Positions 1-6,002 of a stretch of 11,867 bases of DNA are shown here, piece by piece. The stretch is from CAKRPJ01 sp934376955. Lineage in GTDB: Bacteria > Bacillota > Clostridia > Lachnospirales > Lachnospiraceae. The notes beneath the pieces are model-generated. The model saw only the letters and a program-made list of their open reading frames with translations. It searched no databases and had not been told where the DNA came from. The stretch covers positions 1-11,867 of the forward strand of contig CAKRPJ010000056.1 of NCBI GenBank assembly GCA_934376955.1. Direction: 5' to 3'. The position numbers and the translations under genes were made by a program. Position 1 is the stretch's first letter, and each line of letters begins with the position of its first letter.

Positions 1-2
1 AA

Positions 3-71
3 TATAACTATGTTCGCCCTCACAGCTACAATGGCTATGCAACGCCTCATGAAGCGCGAGTCAACGCATAA
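3..71 (+). CDS. IS3-family transposase OrfB, C-terminal end only
   Basis: The frame starting at base 3 is open from the window edge and ends with TAA at 69-71. Its 22 residues include YNYVRPHSYNGYATPHEA, the typical tail of IS3-group integrase-core transposases (YN..RPHS followed by P.EA). The catalytic DDE residues lie to the left, outside the window. The protein would cut and join the ends of its own element. The piece is too short to assign a subgroup. Confidence 0.7.
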   Translation, partial: YNYVRPHSYNGYATPHEARVNA

Positions 72-89
72 ATGCCCGGATCTATTTTA

Positions 90-120
90 GCCACAAGTGT
101 TACAAAAACGCTTGACCACA
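90..120 (+). repeat. Probable right terminal inverted repeat of the IS3 element
   Basis: Between the OrfB stop codon and the junction with the next transposase lies a 31-base stretch. Read inward from the junction on the minus strand it begins TGTGGTCAAGCG, so the element would have TG...CA ends. The partner repeat is outside the window, so this is inferred from position and terminal bases. Confidence 0.5.
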
Positions 121-121
121 A

Positions 122-571
122 CAGTTCCGCACTCTGAAGGATCAATGGATGGCATCCCATGATATGAGGGATTTTCATACACTGGAAGAGCTCAGAGGGA
201 GCCTCATGATCTTTGTCAGAAGCTATAACCAGCGCCCACATTCCTCGTTGAAGGGAATGTCCCCACAGGAACGTTTCTTTCAAGAGCCGGAACTGATCAG
301 CCGCCTCCCAGATGAACAGATCGATTCCTCGTTTCTTCTCGAAATCGAGCGCCGGGTATCTGCTGACTCTGTCATTGTGATCGATCAGGTGGAGTATGAA
401 GTCGATTACCGTTTTGCAAAGCAGCGCATCACCCTCCGTTATACACCGGATATGAAGGACATCTTTATTGTAGAAGCTGATGGTTCCCTTACTCCGATCC
501 ACCTTCTCAACAAGCACGACAATGCCTCGGTCAAACGGGACAAAGTGCGTCTGGCAGGAGGTGAAGACTAA
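122..571 (+). pseudogene. Truncated DDE transposase, C-terminal part
   Basis: The frame is open from 116, just left of the IS3 junction, to TAA at 569-571. It starts with QFRTLKDQW, the segment that follows the third acidic residue in this type of integrase core. It continues with SYNQRPHSSLKGMSPQERF (core end) and a beta-rich region from about 280 on (IDQVEYEVDYRF, ITLRYTPDM) like the Mu-transposase C-terminal domain. The DDE residues are lost upstream, so the product would be inactive. An ATG at 149 could start a 140-residue fragment, but no convincing ribosome binding site precedes it. The stop codon overlaps the start of the ATPase by one base, a sign of translational coupling. Confidence 0.8.
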
Positions 572-1374
572 TGGAACTCACTGCTCGTTACGGTCTGGAA
601 TTCAATCCTTTTTTTAAGAATTCCAAAGAGATTCTTTTTGAAGGTTCCGAGTATAAAGAGGCGAAATTTCGTCTGGATTACCTTGCCAGGACCAAAGGGT
701 TCGGTCTTCTTACGGGTGCTCCGGGTCGTGGAAAAACAACTCTGATCCGTTCATGGTCCACCGGACTAAACCCATCCCTGTATAAGGTGATCTACACCAG
801 CCTTTCCACCGTTACGGTGAATGATTTTTACCGGAATCTCGCCGCATCCCTGGGTGCACAGTCATCCTACCGGAAGACCGAAAACTTTCACATCATTCAT
901 GAGGAGATCAACCGCCTTGCCCTGGATAAAAAGAAGACTCCGGTTATCATCATTGATGAAGCGAACTATATCAAAAATGCTGTTCTTAATGACCTGAAGA
1001 TCCTATTCAACTTCGAAATGGACTCCCGGTACCGGGCTGTGATTCTTCTGGTCGGTCTGCCACAGCTGAATCATACACTGCAGCTTTCCATCCATGAACC
1101 GCTCCGTTAGCGTATCATCATGAACTACAACATTGATGGCTACTCAAAAGAAGAAAGCCGTGCTTACATTGAATGGAAACTGAAAAAGGCAGGCTGTACA
1201 GCACCTGTTTTTGATGATGCAGCCATTGAAGCGATCCTCAATGCTTCTGATGGAACAGCCCGCGTGATCAGCAAGCTCTGCAACGCTTCGCTTGTGATCG
1301 GGCATAGTCAGTCAGCCAACCGGATCACAGCTGACATCGTGATGCAGGCAATCAATGACAGCACCCTTGGCTGA
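571..1374 (+). pseudogene. ExeA/TniB-like AAA ATPase of the transposon, interrupted by in-frame TAG
   Basis: A 267-codon frame follows a strong AGGAGG site at 556-562. Walker A is GAPGRGKTT (residues 49-57), and Walker B is VIIIDEAN with D129 and E130. A TAG at 1108-1110 (codon 180) interrupts the frame, which then continues without shift as RIIMNYNIDGYS to TGA at 1372-1374. In ExeA-type ATPases the text here is normally LRQRI, so the TAG stands where glutamine is expected (CAG to TAG, one transition). The C-terminal lid domain is intact beyond it. The protein would assist the DDE transposase in target selection. Either it is dead or the TAG is read through. Confidence 0.85.
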
Positions 1375-1379
1375 GAGGG

Positions 1380-1407
1380 CTCCCGCAATTAATTTGCGGG
1401 AGTTTTT
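1380..1407 (+). terminator. Rho-independent terminator of the transposon operon
   Basis: A perfect 9-bp stem (CTCCCGCAA at 1380-1388 with TTGCGGGAG at 1394-1402) closes a 5-base loop and is followed by TTTTT at 1403-1407. It lies a few bases after the ATPase stop codon and fits termination of the plus-strand transposase-ATPase transcript. Confidence 0.9.
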
Positions 1408-1408
1408 C

Positions 1409-1505
1409 TGTCAGGAAAACAATTCGATGAAACAGTTGCTTTTAAAGTGACGGGCATCTCTGTAGCAACTCCAAATCAGCTCGAAATAATCTGCCAGATG
1501 GAGCA
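1409..1505. other. Non-coding right end of the two-gene transposon (inferred)
   Basis: No gene is seen between the terminator and the point where tnpV-like sequence begins. The stretch contains a short inverted repeat (AGTTGCT at 1434-1440, AGCAACT at 1464-1470). If the element ends at 1505, its terminus read inward begins TGCTCCATCTGGCAG, and the next five bases (TCGTT, 1506-1510) could be a target-site duplication. The other copy would lie left of the window, so this cannot be verified here. Confidence 0.35.
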
Positions 1506-1700
1506 TCGTTTAATTTGCCGGACAAAATCAGGTCGTTATACCGGACTGGGTGGTACAACTCCAGATAGGCTTTGTACATCCGCCCCCCAACCCCCGATGG
1601 GGCGACTTTCTTCCGGTAACTGTAAATCCGGAATATAATAGTCACTGACCAGCGTATAGCTGATGCCGTTTTGACTAGTTTTCTTCGGTAAGTGTTCCAT
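1506..1700 (-). pseudogene. tnpV: TnpV-type transposon protein, frameshifted and truncated
   Basis: From ATG at 1700-1698, preceded by CAGGAGGT six bases upstream, the protein begins MEHLPKKT...NGISYTLVSDYYIPDL and reaches LPEESRPIGGWG, the usual beginning of TnpV proteins carried by clostridial transposons and integrative elements. The expected continuation GRMYKAYLELYHPVRYNDL lies in another frame. The frames join if one G is removed from a run of six (C run at 1583-1588 on the plus strand), so this is a single-base homopolymer insertion. Homology fades after LILSGKLN near 1510, where I place the end of the neighbouring transposon. The role of TnpV is not established. About 19 codons open upstream of the ATG (RDTISWIRRKIEYRR) may be the end of a lost preceding gene. 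Confidence 0.7.
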
Positions 1701-1808
1701 AAGCGACCTCCTGTATTCGATTTTTCTCCGAATCCAGCTGATCGTGTCCCTGTTCATGTCAAATTCAAGGCAGCTGAACTCTTAGTCAACAAACGTAATA
1801 CATCGTTA

Positions 1809-3509
1809 TTAATCCTTTGAAAAATCAAACTGATTTAATTCCAAAACATTATTAAATATAAGTTTAGCTAAGAATTCTGTTCTCTTTTGCGGATCAAAAC
1901 TTTTACTTTTATACTGTTTTACAACACCCCGACAAGAAAAAAATGTAGATTTTTCATATACATCCCATTTTTCGCTTAATGGTTTCTTGCCGAGATTTCC
2001 ATTTAATTTCTCTTCTAGAGGAATTAAATTACCTATCTGAGAATTTTTTATATCTTCAGCATCCGGAAGCATATGTTCTATAGAAAACTCAGAGACTTCA
2101 TTTCTTTGAGAGACAAACTTTTCAATCACTTCAAGAACCACTTGAACACGTTTTTTGTTTTTATCTCCTGTATAAAGGCCAAAATGTTTAGACCAACCAA
2201 TATTTTTAAAAGCATTTAAAAACCACTCATAGCCCGGTAATTTTCCTTTTAGGTCAGTGGCAAATTCCTGTAATACCTCATCAGAGTAATTCTCTTCAAG
2301 GAGTTTTGAATACTTAAACATCACATCTTCTAATTTATTGGATTTTTCTTCTCCAATAATTGTATAACACACAAAAAAAATATAAATATATTTTAGAGTA
2401 AGCTCATATTTCTTTGCATCAAGAATTTCCTTTTCTTTTTGATGCATTAAGCTAAGTAGGATCGGTCTAAATTGTTCAAATCTTTTCACTCTAAAAAAGT
2501 CAAAAATCTCAAATTCAGTGGAACTACAATTTCCTTCCCTTCCATTGCTTGGATGTATTAGCTTTTCATAATATTCTGATTTTAACTTAATATCATTATA
2601 CAAATCCGCAACTTGTTTCCCACGACTGTTTTTTTGAATAGCTTGGTATGGTGAATTATATTTATCTCGTATGTCTCCATAACGATGAATTGCATAGTGC
2701 CTTACAAACTTATCAATGGATGATCCAAGGACTCTTTCCATATCCTCCCATTTTGTTTTTGCCTCGTCACGTAGTTCAACAGGTTGAATATATCGCATAA
2801 TATAATTTTTTAACAACTCATGCGATGCCAAATCCTGTCCTCTAGCGTTTAATATCTCAAAAATAGTGTACGAATCTTCCTCGGATGATGATTCTATTTT
2901 AACAGCCGTCATATCTAAAAGTGTTGCTCGTATATCTCTAAGTCTCTCTTGAATATCTTTTACTGATTTTAAATCTTCCTTAATAGAAAAGTAGAAAAAT
3001 TTTATAGCATCACCAATATTCTTATCTCTTGATTTAGACAGAATATGTGTATCCACAAAAGCAATAATTGACATTTTAGGATCTTTGATATTAATCATAC
3101 CAGCAATGATATGACTAATTGACGTATGAAATTCTGAATTAAGAATAACCATATCTTGATTTCGATTATCCTTTGACTGAAGATACGAAACTGTTCCCCA
3201 AAAATCATCCATCATATCATTTTCATGAAAGTGTTTCATGATTGCAACCAGAAACAACGTAATAGTTGTTATTCTTTGCTGACCATCAATAATTGTATAA
3301 TAAGATAGTCCATCTTTTTTGGAACCCTTTTTCAAAACGATACTTCCAATAAAATGAGGCTTCTCTTCTGTTATTGAAAACAATACATCTTCAAAAAGAT
3401 CTTGCCAACTGGATTTTTTCCAAACATATCTGCGCTGATTTCGAGGAATATCAAAAACAGCTTTATTTAGAATGTCACTAATAGGATAATCTTTCGCTTC
3501 AAAAGACAT
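1809..3509 (-). CDS. DUF262/DUF1524 protein, GmrSD-like putative defence nuclease
   Basis: A 566-residue protein. The N-terminal DUF262 (ParB-like nucleotidase) domain shows IPRNQRRYVW (21-30), the signature DGQQR (75-79) and FEILNARGQDL (217-227). The C-terminal DUF1524 (HNH-type nuclease) shows IEHMLPD (477-483) and IGNLIPLEEKLN (492-503). This fusion is the plan of GmrSD and of the related BrxU and SspE proteins, which cut modified or foreign phage DNA with NTP help. No BREX or Ssp partner is in view, so a stand-alone type IV-like role is inferred. I chose ATG at 3509 because GAAGGAGAAG lies just before it. A TTG at 3584 would add 25 residues but has no such site and falls near the predicted transcription start. 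The gene is much richer in A+T than its neighbours (11 G+C in bases 2341-2400), which suggests acquisition. All motif blocks are present, so it is probably functional. Confidence 0.85.
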   Translation of the reverse strand: MSFEAKDYPISDILNKAVFDIPRNQRRYVWKKSSWQDLFEDVLFSITEEKPHFIGSIVLKKGSKKDGLSYYTIIDGQQRITTITLFLVAIMKHFHENDMMDDFWGTVSYLQSKDNRNQDMVILNSEFHTSISHIIAGMINIKDPKMSIIAFVDTHILSKSRDKNIGDAIKFFYFSIKEDLKSVKDIQERLRDIRATLLDMTAVKIESSSEEDSYTIFEILNARGQDLASHELLKNYIMRYIQPVELRDEAKTKWEDMERVLGSSIDKFVRHYAIHRYGDIRDKYNSPYQAIQKNSRGKQVADLYNDIKLKSEYYEKLIHPSNGREGNCSSTEFEIFDFFRVKRFEQFRPILLSLMHQKEKEILDAKKYELTLKYIYIFFVCYTIIGEEKSNKLEDVMFKYSKLLEENYSDEVLQEFATDLKGKLPGYEWFLNAFKNIGWSKHFGLYTGDKNKKRVQVVLEVIEKFVSQRNEVSEFSIEHMLPDAEDIKNSQIGNLIPLEEKLNGNLGKKPLSEKWDVYEKSTFFSCRGVVKQYKSKSFDPQKRTEFLAKLIFNNVLELNQFDFSKD

Positions 3510-3587
3510 TCTTCTCCTTCTTTCTATCTGTAAATTTTGAAAAGTAAGTATACTTATCGTGATAATCTTTTGTTTGTGTTTCAATTA

Positions 3588-3616
3588 ATTATACAGAAAA
3601 ACAATAAATTTGTATA
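3588..3616 (-). promoter_or_regulatory. Predicted promoter of the DUF262/DUF1524 gene
   Basis: On the minus strand TATACA (3616-3611) is followed after 17 bases by a perfect TATAAT (3593-3588). Transcription would start near 3581, leaving a leader of about 70 bases before the ATG at 3509. This gives the gene its own promoter, separate from rumA upstream. The -35 box matches only four of six consensus bases. Confidence 0.55.
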
Positions 3617-3640
3617 GAAAAGTACAAAAACAACAATAGT

Positions 3641-3907
3641 TTATATCATTTCAAAATATCTCAAAGCATCTATGATAGCCGCTTCCTTTTCTGGTGGGCA
3701 TTTCGGCTGTCTGGCATTTTCAGACTTTGGTTTGTTATAGTTTTCACGCTCGATAATACCGTATTTCTATTTGACCTGGGCTATATAGAGGTGACTGACC
3801 TGCAAACCGTTATGTTCAAAGACATACTCCTTAATTTCCTCATAGGTAGCTTTACTCTCCGCAGAAGTCAAATCCAACTCATCCATCTTAATCTCAACCT
3901 TGATATG
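3641..3907 (-). pseudogene. C-terminal tail of RumA/RlmD, cut off by TAG codons
   Basis: Beyond the rumA stop codon the same frame stays coherent for 88 codons to TAA at 3643-3641, broken only by one further TAG (3769-3767). It reads HIKVEIKMDELDLTSAES, then KATYEEIKEYV, LYIAQVK, TAG, KYGIIERENYNKPKS and ends FEMI. I recall this as the tail that many Lachnospiraceae RlmD/RumA proteins carry after LLSKLNTK, with glutamine at both TAG positions (TKQHI, VKQKYG). The function of the tail is unknown to me. Preservation of the rest of the frame means the stops are recent, or are tolerated or read through. The recalled family sequence has not been checked by alignment. Confidence 0.7.
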
Positions 3908-5071
3908 CTACTTCGTATTAAGTTTGGACAACAAACACACCGTCTCCACATGCCCGGTCATCGGGAACATATCCACCGCCCATGCCTCCTGAGCCTTATA
4001 TCCTTTCTTTTTAAACACAGCAAGATCCCTTGCCAGAGTATCCGGGCCACAGGAGACATAAACCACGCGTTCCGGCTTTAAGATCGCAACTGCATTAATA
4101 AATTCCTCTGTACTTCCGCTTCTCGGCGGATCCATAAACACGACATCCGCCTTTCCTCCTTCGGAAGCCATCTGCACCATGAATTTTCCGGCATCATTAT
4201 TATAGAAAGACACATTCTTGATCTGATTGATCTTTGCATTCATCACCGCATCCCGAACGGCATCTTTATTCAGCTCGACTCCTATGACCTCTTTTGCTTT
4301 GGAGGAGGCGGCAATTCCGATCGTTCCGATCCCGCAGTAAGCATCCACCACCGTTTCCTTCCCGGTCAGATTGGCGGCCTTTGTTGCGATATCATAAAGA
4401 ATTTCCGTCTGAACCGGATTGATCTGATAAAACGATTTGGAGGAAATCCGGAATCTCTTTCCGCAGAGTTCATCTACAATAAAGCCCGGCCCGTAGAGTA
4501 CATGCTCCTTGTCCCCAAGCACCATACTGGTTCCTCGGTTATTGATATTCTGAACCACTGTCGTGATCTCCGGATAGACCTTTCGCAGCACTTTAACAAA
4601 ATTGTTTTTAGACGGAAATACAGGGGAAGCCGTGACCAGCACTACCATGATCTCCCCGGTTTTATGCGCCGTCCGTATCAGTACATGCCGCAGGAACCCA
4701 TATCCGGTATCCTCATCATATACCTTCATTTTAAAGGATGGCAGAAGCTCGCGGATAGTTCCTATGATCCGATCTGCCTTCTCATCCTCGATCAGGCAGG
4801 TATCGACCGGAAGGACGAAATGAGTCCCTTCCTTATATACTCCGGAAATGATTTTTCCTTTTCTGTCTCTGGCCATTACTGCATGTACTTTGTTTCTGTA
4901 ATGATACGGATCCTTCATCCCGACAATGGGATTGACCTTACAGAAGGGTTTTAACAGCTCCGAAAGTTCCTTCTGCTTTTTTGCCAGCTGTTCCTTATAA
5001 GGAATATCCAGATATTGGCAGCCACCGCATTTCTTAAAATTAGGACATAGCTTCTTGTTTTTTATCTCCAT
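3908..5071 (-). CDS. rlmD: 23S rRNA (uracil-5)-methyltransferase, RlmD/RumA type
   Basis: A 387-residue SAM-dependent RNA methyltransferase that would make 5-methyluridine in 23S rRNA. The N-terminus has the 4Fe-4S ligands C9, C15 and C18 (CPNFKKCGGC) with C92 as the likely fourth. There is no TRAM domain before it, so this is the short form. Further motifs are FYQINP (214-219), the SAM loop VVDAYCGIGT (241-250), DPPRSG (314-319), the nucleophile C341 in YVSCGPDTLARDL and the base E376 in GHVETVCLL. The start is supported by GGAG nine bases upstream. The annotated stop is TAG at 3910-3908, after which the family tail continues in frame. The catalytic part is complete, so activity is expected even without the tail. 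The target uridine (E. coli U1939 for RlmD) cannot be read from sequence. Confidence 0.92.
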   Translation of the reverse strand: MEIKNKKLCPNFKKCGGCQYLDIPYKEQLAKKQKELSELLKPFCKVNPIVGMKDPYHYRNKVHAVMARDRKGKIISGVYKEGTHFVLPVDTCLIEDEKADRIIGTIRELLPSFKMKVYDEDTGYGFLRHVLIRTAHKTGEIMVVLVTASPVFPSKNNFVKVLRKVYPEITTVVQNINNRGTSMVLGDKEHVLYGPGFIVDELCGKRFRISSKSFYQINPVQTEILYDIATKAANLTGKETVVDAYCGIGTIGIAASSKAKEVIGVELNKDAVRDAVMNAKINQIKNVSFYNNDAGKFMVQMASEGGKADVVFMDPPRSGSTEEFINAVAILKPERVVYVSCGPDTLARDLAVFKKKGYKAQEAWAVDMFPMTGHVETVCLLSKLNTK

Positions 5072-5090
5072 CTTCTCTAACTCCGTGTTC

Positions 5091-5118
5091 TTGATTTTTT
5101 TGATTTTTAATTTATAAT
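5091..5118 (+). promoter_or_regulatory. Predicted plus-strand promoter in the divergent gap
   Basis: TTGATT (5091-5096) and a perfect TATAAT (5113-5118) are spaced by 16 bases. A transcript would begin near 5125, just before the folded element, and run toward the YbaK-like gene. The hexamers overlap the start of the closing helix (5118-5123) of that element. No equally good minus-strand promoter for rumA was found: a TATAAT lies at 5268-5263 but lacks a -35 box. Confidence 0.5.
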
Positions 5119-5248
5119 GATGCTAGGGTACCAATATGAGCATAAAAGTGGGATGACAATCCCACGATATGCGAATATTGGATAGGATTGTGGGAGTGCG
5201 CAGCACGGAACAATCCGCAGGCATCAAAAGCGGGGGCTTTTGACCCCG
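5118..5248. other. Multi-hairpin structured intergenic element, possible leader RNA or ncRNA
   Basis: Several exact helices are visible. Hairpin A is CCAATAT (5131-5137) with ATATTGG (5175-5181), GCATA (5140-5144) with TATGC (5168-5172), and GTGGGAT (5148-5154) with ATCCCAC (5159-5165) around a GACA loop. Between the first two helices, GA faces GA (5138-5139, 5173-5174), a tandem sheared pair if the plus strand is the RNA. Hairpin B is GGATTGT (5185-5191) with ACAATCC (5210-5216), enclosing GTGC/GCAC. Hairpin C is CAAAAGC (5225-5231) with GCTTTTG (5236-5242) around GGGG, which could also pair with CCCC at 5244-5247. TGATGC (5118-5123) with GCATCA (5221-5226) would close A and B into a junction. 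GGATTGT has a second possible partner, ACAATCC at 5156-5162, so the fold could switch. The purine-rich internal loops favour the plus strand, but both strands can fold. Function unknown; it could also be a dispersed repeat. Confidence 0.55.
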
Positions 5249-5326
5249 ATATCTCATAATACATTATAACGTCTTTTTTTCTATCACACCAGTGTTTTTA
5301 AGTAAATCATGAAAGGATCATTACCT

Positions 5327-5890
5327 ATGGATTTTTACATTGACAAAACCTTGTATTCTAAAGCTCCCGATAACTTAAGCTCACGTCTTCCCAAGGAGGC
5401 ACGCACGTATGAGCTGTTAGATTCTCTCGGAATCCCCTATAACCGCGTTGATCACGATACCGCCGCAACAATCGATGCCTGCGAAGCGGTGGAGGAGATC
5501 CTCGGTATATCCATCTGCAAAAATCTGTTCCTCTGCAATGCCCAGAAAACACGTTTCTATCTGCTGCTAATGCCGGGCCATAAAAAATTCAAGACAAAGA
5601 ACCTTTCCAAGCAGATCAACTCTGCCAGACTTTCCTTTGCCGGTGACGAATTTATGGAGCAGTTTCTCGACATTACTCCGGGCTCAGTAAGTGTTCTCGG
5701 TCTTGCAAATGACAAGGAGGAACGAGTGACTCTCCTCATCGATTCCGATGTTTTAAAGGATGAATATCTCGGCTGCCATCCCTGCATCAACACCTCAAGC
5801 CTGAAAATAAAGACAGCAGACATTCTGGAAAAATTCCTGCCTGCTGTCCATCATAGCTATACAGTTGTAGAACTCCCCTGGGAGGAATAG
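5327..5890 (+). CDS. YbaK/PrdX-like aminoacyl-tRNA deacylase (prolyl-tRNA synthetase associated domain)
   Basis: A 187-residue single-domain protein of the YbaK / ProXp / PrdX superfamily, which hydrolyses wrongly charged tRNA (typically Ala- or Cys-tRNA-Pro) in trans. The likely catalytic lysine is K65 in ICKNLFLCN. Other family marks are TYELLDSLGI (27-36), the acid-rich VDHDTAATIDACE, FAGDEFM (105-110 region) and GCHPCINTSSL (149-159), the active-site HP..N..S segment. I chose ATG at 5327 because AAGGA lies nine bases before it. An in-frame ATG at 5309 has no site. A possible promoter just upstream is TTGACC (5240-5245) with TATAAC (5265-5270), spacing 19. The gene ends with TAG at its natural C-terminus, with TGA four codons later. 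Substrate specificity cannot be told from the sequence. Confidence 0.85.
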   Translation: MDFYIDKTLYSKAPDNLSSRLPKEARTYELLDSLGIPYNRVDHDTAATIDACEAVEEILGISICKNLFLCNAQKTRFYLLLMPGHKKFKTKNLSKQINSARLSFAGDEFMEQFLDITPGSVSVLGLANDKEERVTLLIDSDVLKDEYLGCHPCINTSSLKIKTADILEKFLPAVHHSYTVVELPWEE

Positions 5891-5903
5891 GCGGTCAGAT
5901 CCT

Positions 5904-5992
5904 GAGGCGGAGCATATACGCCAGCGGCAAAGGACATCCCAAATGTCAGCTTTGCCGCATGGAAAGCTCGCCACATTCCCAAAATCCGCCTC
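5904..5992. other. Long nested palindrome between convergent genes
   Basis: GAGGCGGA (5904-5911) pairs with TCCGCCTC (5985-5992). Inside it is a strong hairpin: GCGGCAAAG (5924-5932) with CTTTGCCGC (5950-5958), continued by GACAT (5933-5937) with ATGTC (5943-5947), a CCCAA loop and a two-base bulge. A third small stem (GGAA 5961-5964, TTCC 5976-5979) would give a three-way shape. It fills almost the whole gap between the ends of the YbaK-like gene and the GH25 gene, where a two-way terminator is expected, but no T tract follows on either strand. It may be a stabilising RNA end, a rho-type stop or a dispersed palindromic repeat. Confidence 0.6.
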
Positions 5993-6002
5993 TGTAAACA
6001 CT

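Larger units (their letters stand above)
1..120 (+). mobile_element. Right end of an IS3-family insertion sequence
   Basis: The window opens inside an IS3-type element read on the plus strand. It holds the last codons of its OrfB transposase (3-71), a short untranslated stretch and a terminal repeat finishing at about 120 with CA, the usual last dinucleotide of IS3 ends. From 122 on, the reading frame of a different transposase resumes in mid-protein, which marks the junction. The left end lies outside the window. The exact last base (120, give or take a base or two) is inferred from the CA rule and the resumption of the interrupted frame. Confidence 0.7.
121..1505 (+). mobile_element. Remnant of a two-gene transposon (DDE transposase plus AAA ATPase)
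   Basis: The stretch holds the C-terminal part of a DDE transposase, an overlapping ExeA/TniB-like ATPase gene, a terminator and a non-coding end. This arrangement matches the IS21 / Tn7-like (TniA-TniB) style of transposition module, in which the ATPase picks the target site. The left part is missing because an IS3 element landed in the transposase, and the ATPase has an in-frame stop, so it is almost certainly immobile. The right boundary at about 1505 is inferred: tnpV homology stops just beyond it, and the end read inward starts with TG. The exact family is unresolved. Confidence 0.6.

Noticed and set aside
47..517. Minus-strand open frame of 156 codons over the transposase fragment
   Set aside because: It is a shadow of the transposase reading frame on the other strand and crosses the IS3 junction.
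1408..1808. CRISPR array, tRNA or attachment site in the mobile-element region
   Set aside because: No regular direct repeats, cloverleaf or tRNA 3' end was seen; the stretch is explained by a transposon end and tnpV remains.
3510..3584. Upstream TTG start adding 25 residues to the DUF262/DUF1524 protein
   Set aside because: No ribosome binding site precedes it, it lies at the predicted transcription start, and the ATG at 3509 has a good site and begins right at the family's N-terminal motif.
5270..5280. T tract as a terminator of a small RNA from the folded element
   Set aside because: Seven T follow at 5274-5280, but no stable stem lies directly before them; the nearest strong hairpin ends at 5242.
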